Source of the DNA: Pipra filicauda
Taxonomy: Eukaryota > Chordata > Aves > Passeriformes > Pipridae
NCBI RefSeq assembly: GCF_003945595.2
Contig: NW_024103729.1
Span: forward strand, 1,856,950 to 1,920,949
DNA length: 64,000 nucleotides
Direction: 5' to 3'
The position numbers were made by a program, and so were the translations under genes. The notes beneath the pieces are model-generated. The model saw only the letters and a list, made by a program, of their open reading frames with translations. It did not search any database and had not been told where the DNA came from. Shown piece after piece: positions 1 through 12,000 of this stretch; position 1 is the first letter of the stretch, and each line of letters opens with the position of its first letter.

Positions 1-2934
1 GTTTCTTTTTCTTGAAACTGATCACACTTTCCTCTTAGCTGACCCGTTACTTGGAATAATTTTCATTTTGCAGTACTCTTGATCAAGTAAATGAAAAAAG
101 TGCTCCTTGTTGATGATAAAAATCATTCTAGTATCCTAAACTATCTCCTTTTTTGATGTGTACCATGAAGATTTAATGTCGTAACAGTTCGAGTAATTAT
201 CCAACAGTTGTCTTCATTTGTAGCTGTTTAGTAGTGATGTAATATTTACATAAAAATGACACTTCATGTGGTGAACTGGCCTCTGGCACTGAGGAGGATC
301 TTGGTGTGGTGCTGGTCTATGCGAAGGTCTGATTGTGAAGTACTGATAATTTGAGAAGAGAAACCAGGATAAGTGTGGTAAATCTTAATTTTCAAGGGCA
401 GAGTGTTTTGTTACGTAACTTTATTCTTTTCTACTATTAGGTTTTACTCACTACATGTGCCTTATAGGGACAATTGAACAATAAGACTTTGGACCATAGA
501 AAATAAACATAAGAAGGAAGGTAATGTCATTCTGCAGATGACTATTTTCTGGTTTGTTTTGTTTCTGGCACTGGGATTCAGCTTCAGTATCACAGAAACT
601 TTACAATAGATTTGACTTTTAACTTGTAAGGAGAATAGGTACAAATGAACAACAATTTTGTTGTAGCTAGAGCTTGATTATCTGGGCTTTTGTAAATTTA
701 ATGCTCAAACTGGTTTTTTAATGTCATTGGCATAAGCAATTAGGAAACAGATGTTCTATAAGAAGCTACAAGTCAAAGTTTACAAAGTCAGACAGTTTGG
801 TTGGCTCCTTGTACTGTGCAATATAGGACCAAAAGGCAGAATTATGGGAGCGGATTATAAACCAAGGCTTAGATAATGACGGGGCAATCTTAGTTCAGAT
901 AAAGCAATCTTCGTGTCCCAAGTGCTTTGGCTCTGAACTTGTCTTTATGCAGCTTCATTTCAGTAGGAACCAGCTAAAGAACAAAAAGGTCGAGTTTTAT
1001 GTTTTTCCATCTGTGTGGTGCAAGCCCAAGCAGCAATTGGGGATGAAGAGAATCTCCATTTTGAGGCCATCTGTGTCGGTTCTTTTGTCTGAACCTGACA
1101 AGAGGTCATGGCAGATGGTGGGGTCACAAAGTCTGGCTTCTCGAGCTTGACAAAATGTGTTCATAAAGCTGGAAGAATACCAACTGTTCATACTGGCTGA
1201 AGAGCATTGTGGAGAAGGACTGTAATAGTTTATGGACAATACCTTCTGGATCACTAAGCTTGGCAGCAAATAACTTGTTAAAGATGAACCTGGTTTGCTT
1301 ATATGTAAATGGATTAAAACTGCTTAGCAAATGTGTTCTTAACTATGGTTTATTTGAGTAAATTACTTGTAAAGCCTCTTAAAGAAAGAGAGGTCAAACT
1401 GCATCATGAATTTTGGCCAGAGCTCCAGATGATATATTTGGAGAGTTTGTGTGGAAGGATGAGAAAGGTGAAAAAAGAACAAGCACAAAGATCATAATTT
1501 TAAGATGCAATGCAAAAATTCAGCTTTTGCTCTTTTCCATGACCTCTGTAGCCTTGAAGCTTTTCTATGACTCTTCTTCAGGTTTCAGGATTGCTGCACA
1601 GATGCAGTGGCCCCTTTCCCCAGGCTGTAAATAGATATCTCTCAGTAGCACCTTCTCTGAAGTCAGAGAAAAATTATTCTTATTTTCTTGGATGTTTTGT
1701 CGTAAAAGTGAAAAGTACAAATTTTCACAGGAGAATATCTTAGTAGAATTGTGTGGTGTTCACATGCTGGAGCAACTGCTTAATCGGCTGCAATAAATGG
1801 AGGCACTAAGGATTAAATACAACTCATTCAGCAGGAAATGGAGGACACCTCTGTGTTGAGTAAAATGGTTTTCCACTAAAAGTTTTATTGATACGGTGGC
1901 CGAATAAACCAAGACATGTATAGAAACAGCCCAGAATTTAATATTCTGGGCTGTCCAAAACTAGTAATGCAGTGATGGGAAGTGGTGGTAGAGTGCCCCA
2001 TGAGCTGTGCACACACTGGAACAATTCCTGGCACTTTCCTCGAAGGAGGTGAAGGCACTGCCTGTTCTCAAACCTCATGTAGGTTAAAAGACAGAGGAAG
2101 TAACATGAATTTCACCCTGCTTTTGTAGTGGTGAGTTCTGCTGTAAATGGTTGTGACTCATATTTGGTAACTAGTTTAGGTATCTTCCTAATTTTACTGA
2201 GTTGATTCCACATTTGAAAGTGTGAACATTTCTCTCTCTCTTACACATCCAAGTGCAATTCAAATGTCTTTTATAGTTCATTTTTAACTGCAGGTAGTAC
2301 TTATAAAGTACTTTCGAAGTACTTAAACACTTTGTCAAGTTAATTCTATCTTTAAAATGGTTTGTGCTGCCAGCATTGATTTGTAACTTTTCTTCTGTTC
2401 TCTCTAAGACTTCTGGAAGCTTTCATTTAAAAAATAAGTCACTTTTAAGTACTTTTCAGTATACCAAAATGTTTGTCTTTTCCTGGAATTCTAATATTAT
2501 AATTCTAATTACACAAATTTAATGAAATATTTAAAAGATGAGTTTGAACAGCAATGTTTTTTCTTGCATGTTTCCTAAAAATACTGAATGTTTTCCATAT
2601 ATATACATTTCATTAAAACCTTTATCTGTTGTTGGTGGCTAAAGACACAATGGAGAGAAGTAATTCACTTCCCTTTTATAAAGACATACTCTGCATTAGG
2701 TGCAAAAGATTGCATGGTTTTAATTAAAAAGCTTCAGTAATGGCATGACATGCTTTGCTAGCACATTAATGTAATTAGGCCTCTCTTTAAGTTGGTGTCT
2801 GTGTATAGGATTTCATCTCTGCCTGTCCCAAGCAATGTACATTTCTAGTATCTGTGAAGAACCTGACTATTGTGGTGATTGATTTTATCAAAAAGTGGGG
2901 TTTCACCTAAGATATTTCATTAACTTTCTTACAG
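1..2934 (+). other. Intron of TFDP2 upstream of the leader exon
   Basis: AT-rich sequence with no recognisable exon. It contains a perfect hairpin at 1926-1954, a group of GTACTT motifs at 2296-2455, and a homeodomain-like AT-rich block at about 2690-2800. The 3' end has a normal polypyrimidine tract and AG. Open frames here are under 95 codons and show no known domain. Confidence 0.75.
1926..1954. repeat. Perfect inverted repeat, 12-bp arms and 5-nt loop
   Basis: ACAGCCCAGAAT is followed by TTAAT and then its exact reverse complement ATTCTGGGCTGT. In RNA from either strand it would form a 12-pair stem. It is too short for a usual microRNA precursor unless flanking pairing extends it, which I do not see. 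Confidence 0.85.
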
Positions 2935-3028
2935 GATGTTCATTTTAAAGATTCTGTGAAGATGAAAAGGGATATCTTATGGTTTTACGAAATATAAAGC
3001 AATACTGTCTGACATGACGGCTAAAAAT
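2935..3028 (+). CDS. TFDP2: TFDP2 leader exon: 5' UTR 2935-3013 and start codon, residues 1-5
   Basis: The acceptor is ttcttacag at 2926-2934 and the donor GTAAGT begins at 3029. The start ATG at 3014 opens MTAKN, the N-terminus known for long DP-2 forms, and the reading frame runs into exon 2. Because the exon has an acceptor, at least one more 5' exon and the promoter lie upstream, outside the window. Base -3 of the start is G, a fair Kozak context. The 79-nt leader part contains three upstream ATGs, described separately. Confidence 0.9.
2936..3017 (+). promoter_or_regulatory. Three upstream ORFs in the TFDP2 leader
   Basis: uORF1 runs 2936-2959 (7 codons plus TGA), uORF2 2962-2997 (11 codons plus TAA) and uORF3 2979-3017 (12 codons plus TGA). 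They occupy the three different frames. The stop of uORF3 at 3015-3017 overlaps the main start codon at 3014-3016, giving ATGA. Such leaders usually lower translation and may rely on leaky scanning or reinitiation. The frames are read directly from sequence; the effect is inferred. Confidence 0.75.
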
Positions 3029-6000
3029 GTAAGTATAACTCTGCAACATGTATTACTTTGTATATTGGCACGCTGCCAGTCACTGCTGGCTTTCAGAACT
3101 GTATGGACAGACATAAGAAATCAAGCACTAAGACCTTCAAATTGAAAAATCTTGTCTGATTTTTGTACACCACAAATGTATTATCCCATCATCTTCTGCC
3201 GTGTTTTGATAAAGTTAAACTGGCTTGAAGCTCTTTAGGATGTGGAGTCCACTCAGCTGTGGGTCAGGTTGATAAGTGAGGCAACCCTTCCAACTTGAGA
3301 TACTCTGTCAGTCTGTGATTCTTCTAATATTGCTCCAGACTCACCTGAGAGCTGCTCATTGTGTTGAATCTTGTCACCTTTGCAAAATCCTTCTACTGAG
3401 TCTGCCTCAAAACTCAAGAAAGAACAGAAAGACTGCATGTTTCTCTACTTATGTCAGTACACTCTTGGTTTCTAGAAGACCGAGGCTGTTCCTGTTTCTT
3501 CTCTTGCTGCATTAACAAGCCTGTAGTGTGGTGTCTGGAGGCTCCATGTTTGACTCCTCTATCCCAGGTTCTTAAGGATGCTTATGAAGTGTCTAACATC
3601 CTGACCTGAATTTTCTGCCTAATTGTGCTTCCTGTGGTACACAATTTGTATAGAGAACAGTTCTGATTAAGTTTGGTGATCACTAAGTTGAGCATGACTT
3701 TGGGCCCTGGGCAATTTGCCTGTTGACAGCCTTTGACAGGGCATCCTGAAGTCTGGGTAAATCTGAACAGGTTCAGGAACCAACCCCAAAGAAGTGCCCC
3801 ATGATAAAAGTGCAGGTAGCCCAGAGTGGTGCTCTGTTCAGTAACTGCAAAAGCTTTTGTGCATGTTGGGTTACACTGGTGCCAGGAGCATAGTTTGGTT
3901 AAATTAATTCTCAACTCTCAGAAGTTTCTGTTGGCTTTATTAGTAGCTTCATTTGGTGTTTAGTTCCAGACTTTGAGGTGTCTTACATCTCACTTTTTGA
4001 TTCAGGCTTACCAAGACAAGATAATTTGATATGTATATGCAAAGCCTTTTGACTTATTATTTCGTAGGTCATCTTAATCTCTAGTTTCAATAAGTAGTTC
4101 TACTGATGTATGTGGAACAGCTGAACAAATCCAGATCACTTGTGGTTTTGACCTTTTGTTTGATGCAGTCAAAGGATAAATACCAATCCCAATAAAATCT
4201 CTGGAGTGTTGCGTGATGGAGTCAGAGTGGCATAGGTTGGAAGGGATCTCAGGAGGCCATATATTGTGCTGCTTTGTGTAAAGCTCTTTGATACTGGGAT
4301 CCAGTGGCTTGGTGCTTTGTTCAGTCAGGGCTCTGGGTTTTGAAAGTCTTCAAGGACAGACGTGAACCTTCAGTCTGGGCAACTTATTCTTGTGCTGAAT
4401 ACAGACATGTGGTTTTGCAAGGCTATGGTTACTTTATAGAAGAGATGTTTTATTGGTATGTATTTTGAAATTTTGCATATCAAACTTAGGCAAACCTGGT
4501 TATGTATCTAATGTTTATGAGTTTATTTTTTAAAAAAATATTACTGTGGTGCAGATGAATGTAGGACTCAGTTTTCATGTTTACCTGTAAAAATGGTGGA
4601 CATATGCTTTGTGTCCTTATTTGTAGCACTTCTTCAGGTTTTCCAAACCTTAGTTAGTTAGACTTGCACACTCAGGGTAACAGTGTCAGCCCTAATGTTT
4701 TCTGATGTTGTTAGAAGGCCCAAGAATTCTTCTGAATTTGCAGAGTTGGGGGGTTTAGCATATGCCTGTTGGTTTCTGCAGTTCAAAACCTGTTTCAGAT
4801 GCAAGGTTAGTGTTTGTCTGTTATGTTGTTGGATATGGTTTAATGATCTGCAGAGTGAGCTGAGGGAGACAACTTCTCTGTGAAAGTATTTCTATCTTTT
4901 TTTCCTGTATCTTGAAGCATTAAGGAAAGCGAACTTCAAAGTACTGGAACTTGGGCATCTTCCTGAAAACTCTTAAAGGGCACATATCTTTCATTAAACT
5001 TGTACACACAGGGAAGCTGCCACCTCTGTGTTCTGAAATCACTGCCCCCAGCTGGGACAGAGTCTGGGCACGTTTGTGATCCTTCTGCATCACAGCCAAG
5101 TGCAGTGAGTTTAGGCTAAAATGGCCTTTCATCTCCCATGCCATAAGCTGTGGTGAACAGCCTTCCCTCCAAGGAAGCTTGTGCTTCAAGCACATGCCAG
5201 AATGTTTCCATAGATTGGATGTGTATGCAAGATGAATAATGTTCCCCATCACTGTTTTTCCTTCCTAACTTTTTGAGTACAGGATTGGAAAATTATCAAG
5301 ACTGGCTCACTGTTCACTTCCTTTAAATGCAGGACACTTTCTACCATCTGCTTGTGAAATATTGTTTATGGGTAATTTCACCTTCCATAAAAAACTAATC
5401 CAAACAAAGCAGGTACAAATAATAAAATGTTGAGTAAAAGTTACAGATTCTCTTGGAGATGAGATGTTGTGTATGTATAATATACATTGCACCTGGATGT
5501 AATTCTAATCACCCTATCTTATTGGGTTATTTCATTCTTTGCTTATATCATAAAATGTGTTTTTCTTGCCTGTTTTGTACTTCCATTCCCATCTGTCCTT
5601 TAAGTAAGATGGCACCAAAACAGAATTGAGAAATGGAGGAAAAAATGAGCAAATATTCATGGTAAACTTATTTTTAGGACCAAATAAATAATATGACTAA
5701 AGCAGATTTTTTCAATAAATCTGTTAGTTTTGATTGTTGGCTCTGAATTTTTATCCATGTGAAGTTATTTGTCACTGCTTCTCGGGGTGGTTGTCTTGTT
5801 GTAGATGAGGTCAGTGAAATGGGTGTGATAGCTCTCCTTTCACATGTCAGCATGGAGGAAAGTTTAACTGCTGCAGTTGGTCTAGGAGACTTGCCCTGAG
5901 CAGTATGTCAAGCCTTAGAGAAGGCTGGGAAGCTACAAGAGCTTGTTGTGATTCTTTTTTCCTTTCCTCTCATCCCATTTGGACAATTAGTTGCCTGATA

Positions 6001-9000
6001 AAAAAGGCATAATACTTCAGTGGAAGTATTTAACAGTGTGCAAAGGCCTGCTAAGTGCTTTCTCCATCTTACTTCATGACTGGGCTCATCATGCCACAGA
6101 TGGACAGGAGCAGCAGTGCAGCTCCTGCCATTCCCAGTAATCCACACTCTGGGGCACTGTTATAAAGCAGAAATATCACAGGAGACATACAAAAATAACA
6201 AATTATACCAATTAAGCATTGGATCGTTTGCTGATTTTAGTTTAGGAGTGGTTAAATTACAAGATCCCAGAAGCAGTGGGATCCAGATAACAACCTGGCC
6301 TGAGACCTCTGAGATGGAATACTGTGATGGTCTGTTCTGCTGCAGTATTGTAATATTATATCACACATTGCTACTTCTGAGGGCTTAGTTATGATTATTC
6401 CTCTGTAAGAGAAGCAAATTCCTTTAAGTCTGCCATATTTTTCATTTAAGTTCTCACAAAATTCAAGTTTCTTTTCAAACTCTTCTAAACTTAGATACAA
6501 AGATTATTAAATTTAGAAAAGTGCTGCTGTTTATTGGATGCTCTTTATAAATGTGCTCTTAGGACCATTGTAATGAAAGTAACATATTTATGTGCAAACT
6601 GAAATTCTGCTATAATCTTATGTCATTTGGATAACTGAAGGACAACATACACACAAAAGCCCCTCAAGTACTTTTTTATATTGCCTTAAATATGGATTCA
6701 CTTAAATAATCTAAATCTTTCAGAGAATGAAGTGTGTTAGACTTTTCATTCTGACACTGCACATGTACATCACCTTCAGTGTTTAATTGAAGTGCTGATA
6801 TGAATCAATAGGGAAATGCAGTTGTAAATCTAGAGCTGAATGTTCAATTGTGAACAAATTGCAGTGGTGTCCTTGAGGATGTTCATCATAATTATTATCC
6901 CTTCTCCTGAGATGAATTGAGGCCCTTTTCTCTAACATGATGTTTATCCCTGTGGAGCCCTGTTCTTTCTCTGAATTTAGAATTACTCCTGTTTGTGTTC
7001 CTTCTTGCAGAGGCAAGGGGCCTGGGGAGAAGCTGTTGTTTGTGCAAAGGCAGCAGTAGCATGATCCAGGAGTGCCGGCTCTTCCCTTGGCAGTGGAATG
7101 GCCTTCCAGTGCTATTCACTGTGCAGTTACCAACCTCTCCAACCTCTAGTTTAAACTTCTCCTCGAGAACACATTTCAGTGTGAGGAACCACAGCGGCTT
7201 CTTGCCAGACGAGCTTTCCTTGCACCCAAGCACCTGGGGGGGGAAATACCAGAGTGCTTCAGTTTTCCATATGGATCTGCTCCCAGATCGTGATAGGAGA
7301 GGTTTTGCTTTTGTTTTCATGCCTTCATTCCCTTGCCCTGCTCCAATCCCGGTGTTCCCTCCCCAGTCCCGCTGCATTCTGCTGCACTGCTGCCGCCTGC
7401 TGGGAGACAGCCTGGGAAATGGGGAGGGAACATGGGACACACTTGCTCTCTTTCAAAACAGCTTCTGGTGGTACCATCGCCTGCAACAGCCAAAACACCT
7501 GACTGCCCCTGGGAAACAGTGATGAGAGTCTAGAGGGGTGTGCCAGGAAAGACAGGCAAGGGCAAGTGGGATACTAACAACGTTTGAGATAAACTGGGGG
7601 ACTGCACTGAGCATCTTTAGGGCTTGTTTACAGAAGCACCTAATTAGCTCATTTAGGCAGTGTTTTACAGTCAGAGTAGTGCAGCAACAGTTAATCATTT
7701 AATGTGTCCCCTGATGGTGAAAAAATCTTGATAGAAATAGTTTCACACAATGCCGTGTGCAGTTTTTTCCCTACAAAAATTATTTGCTGAATACAAGTTC
7801 TTTAGTGGAACCAAGCGTCTGAATGCTTATGGTAGGTATTTTTCATTCTTGTGTAGTTTATTTTAGTTACTGTTTAATTTGTCTAAAATTAAATTATGTT
7901 CTAATCTGAGATTATTAAAATTCTACAAGCGGCCCTAACATCGGTTCCATTGTTGCTACATACATCTGTAAAATAAAGCAAATATTTGATCCTTGACCAT
8001 ATAATTGTTTTCTTTTAACTTGGATACCAGACCCCTTTGTCCCAATTACTTACAGAAGTACTCAAATTTTATAGTGTCTTAAAAAGAGTTTTTTTGTATT
8101 TAGTTTAGTTGCCTAATGCCCCAACAGAGCTCAGTCCCCCAGTGCTTCTCCCAACTTGGAAGCAAAAGAGAATGCTTTGTTGGACAGAGGTTTCTAAGGT
8201 GGTGTGAGCATAATGTGCTGAAAGTGCAAAGTGCCTTACCATTACTTGCTGCTGCTGGGCCCATCCCTTGTTAGCCGGGGTACAAGGGACTTTCCGTCTC
8301 TTCCCTCCCTCATCCAGGAGCTGTGATCTTACATTTTTCTGTACAAACTGCACCTTTCTATGCTTTGTGTACCTGCCAAAATCTGAGATGCACCATTCTG
8401 TGTATGATTTCAGTTCTCCATGTATCCGGTAACTTACCCTAAGTAAGTATTATTTACCTCTTGCCCACAGGGTAAGTCAGTTTGTCTCTGGAAGCTGGGG
8501 AATGTATCTAAAATGCATCAATAGTCACATCTCAGACCTGTAGACCCTGTGCAGCTTAATACCAAGGGTTCTGGACATCAGGCAGGTTTGTGCTGTTATT
8601 GGTGGCAGCTGCTCCATTTGACTTGGAGGGGACAGTGACTTACACCATAAGAGCCAGAATGGGCTGCTTGGGTCACATGTAGTGCAGTAGCAGAATATAA
8701 TTGAACTGAATTCTTTGCCTTGAATCTCATGCTCTTGTTATACTCTACTGTCCATAGGATTATGATGGTTCATAATGCAGAACAGATTACTTTCATAGTA
8801 TTGTTAGTTGTGTATTAGAAAACAAAGAAAGGTTTATCGTATTTTAAGACTTCAAAAATGTTTTGTTCAGGTTGGTGTGACTTCCACAAATGGAGACTTG
8901 AAAGGATTTATAGATCAGAACCAGAGTCCAACAAAAGGTAAGAGAATTCTATTTGTATACGTAGAAAAGAAGTGTACATTAAGACTTATTTCACTGTATA

Positions 9001-12000
9001 TGGTTGATTCACGTTTGGGAGACTCGGAACTTAAATGGTAGATGTTTTATTACTGACATATAAGTGTCAGTAGAAAAGATTGGAAGATCTTCAGACTTTC
9101 AGAGGGGAAAAGAGGGTGTAGTAAAAGTAATTTAATTAGAGGCTAAAATAAGCCCATTTTTTCATTCCTTCTTGGTGAATAATATGCCGAATTTCCTGAT
9201 TTCTACTCCACCCTTGAAGTTCCCATACTCTGTTGTCAAAATGGCAGAGAAGGTTAAGCATGACTTCATGCTTTTAAGTGTTCTGCACAATTATATTTTG
9301 TCCTGTCCTGTTTCATCTTATTACTTCTAGATTAATCACTTTTGACTCAAAACCAGTTTATGATCAGTCATAACAGCTACAGTATTCCAGTAAAAATAAA
9401 GCTGCAACCCCTTATATATATTAGAAAACTTGAGGATTTGCAATTCAGAAAACATTTCAATCAACCTTTCTAAGTAAAGTTTGCTGTTATCCACTGCAAT
9501 AAACAAATGCATGTACTAGCTGGAAGAATGATTTTTGGCTCAGGGCATCAAAATGAGAGAGTCTAAACAGAAAGTGGCTAAAGCTTCAGTGTCTTCCCAG
9601 TTTTCTAAGCTTTGCAGAACATTACAGACTGATGGTAGGCCTCTGAGAATTATTTATTGTGCATTGCTGAGATAATTGCCCTTTGTGCTTCATTATTTTG
9701 TGATTGTTGTGTCATGGTTCTAGGGAAAAAGACTAAAATAAGTGCAACGTTTTCAAATAATTTCTGAGGCAAGCAATGGATTTATACAGAAAATAATTGA
9801 ATAACTTTATAAGTACAGGACAATATTGTTAGTAGTAATACCTCAGTGATCCTTATCCCACTCTTTATAAAAAGACTTACTGCCTAAATCTGAAGGGAAC
9901 CAGATTTTTTTTCCTAGGTGTGTCTAGAAGAAACATCACAGTGCTCAGCAGAGCATTAACTCAAGTGTTGTTCACTTTGTTTAGTGAACAATTCCTGTTC
10001 AACAGACAATTTACTTCCCTACATTTGTTGCCTTTAATTCCTAGGCAACAGGCTCTTTTGGCTAAAAGCCCTTGTTTGGAGCTTGTTTCCTCAGCTTGAA
10101 ATGAATACTCATTGGATCTGAGAGGCAATGCCACATGTGGATGGCTTTTGACTAATGACCAGGGGCCACTTGTACAAGGACCACCATTGGGTGAAATTTT
10201 AAGTAGCCCATGTAGCACAGTCTCCTTTCATTTAGTCTTTGGTGTTGTAGGTTCTTATTGTTACAGTCAAAATTGTTCAGTTCTGGCGTGCTGGGCTGGC
10301 CATGCTTCACTTCCTTACCTGAAATTATCCGGCACACTAGTGGTGAAAATGATTCTTGTAGGAGACCTGCATTTTAATTCTCTCAGAAAAACAGTGGTTC
10401 TGGTTCTCATTTAGTGAATGAATTCTCTTGGTTTGCTGAATGCAAAAGGGATGCTTCCTCTCAAGTTTTGGAGAACAAAGGTGGCTGTTGCTGTTCCTGG
10501 CCTTGGGGATTGGTCTGTATGTATGTGTCAGATATTCTTCTAGTGTTTTGTCAGGGATTGTGCCTGTTGGGAGAAACTCCTGGTATGCTCCATGCTAACA
10601 AGACTGTTACACTCCTAGGTGCCAACAGAACTTTGGTGCCTAGCAAAGTTAACTGACAGGAACTAAGGTATTCCATCATTCAGGGAAAATCCTCGTCTAA
10701 GTGGCAAGATGTCTTTGTGGAGTTGGCCCATTCTGTTAAAAATATTAAGTATAATAGTTCCAGTTAGTCCTTAAACAGGTATAATTAAGTTTGTGATTGA
10801 GTTGAATAGTGACAGTTCTGTTGTGGTTTTGGGGTAATTGTTGCAAGCTGTGAATGAATTAGATCAGACAAGCAGCAGAGTTCATATTAAAAAGTCGCAT
10901 GTGTAACCAGAAGAATTTAAAATTTAATCTGTCTGGGAGACATTCCCAGTCAGTAATTTACACGCTTCCAGTTTTGTAATCCTGTTCATATATATTACAA
11001 AAATGGAAAATCAAATCTTTTTTCCAGTCTTTCCAAGCAGAGGGCATGTCTGTATTACCACTTGCCCCATAAAACCACCTCACCTGCCCTCCGTGCATCC
11101 ACATGGATGTCTGTAGCTTTGAGGGCTCCCTGCTGATTTATACAGTCCCAAGGCTGCCTGATCTGCTGAGTGTTGGAGTTGCTTGGGCATGAAGCCTTGT
11201 AATAAAATCAATGTTTGCAATCAGATATTACTTGCAAAATCATTTTAGTGGTCAATGGATCTTCATCAGCCCCGTTGATTTCCAGGCGCTGCTGCCTTGG
11301 CCGCACAGCAGTGTGTGAGTGGCCAGATGGAAAAGTCCGTTTGTATTTCGGGAGAGCAGCGGGAATGCCAGTGTCACATCTGCACGTGTGGGGAAGGAGA
11401 GGCCACCTTAACGTGGGGTGGGACTGGGCACAGCTCCTGCTGCTGGGGCTGCTGGCAGCACAGGATTCTTACGTTAAAATCTACAATGTAGACTAACATG
11501 ATGGTTTCAATGAATCATACTGTCCTTAGGTAATACTTTTTTGTTACTATATTCCCAAATTCTATGCATTTACATGTTGTTCTCTGTTTATTGCTGTGGA
11601 GGGAAAAGGGAGTCCAGCCATAGACCACCAGTCTTGCAACAGGCTCCAGGACAGAGGATATGTTAATCATACTTGCAGAGAGATCGCTTTGGGTGGGAAC
11701 CTTAGCTTTTAATACAAGTTCACAGCGAACTTTGTTTCAATCCATCTTTTTATTATGCTGTACTTGGGCTTATTGCACAGGACTGCTCTAATGGAATGAA
11801 CTTGTTCATGATGTGCTTGAAGAGACCTGCTAAAATGACCCAGACATCAGAATTGGTTATCCACAGAGTTGTGCCCAGTACTTTTGGATTCATGCAGTTG
11901 TTAACTCCTGTAAATTTGTTTGAAATTGAGCAGTAAAAGACTGAAAATGTACTGTTCAGTTTAAGCCTAAAGTACACTGAAATATTATCTGCCCCATTTT

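Noticed and set aside
6895..7522. Overlapping open frames of 181 (minus) and 175 (plus) codons in intron 1
   Set aside because: They mirror each other across the same GC-richer block and encode nothing recognisable; likely chance.
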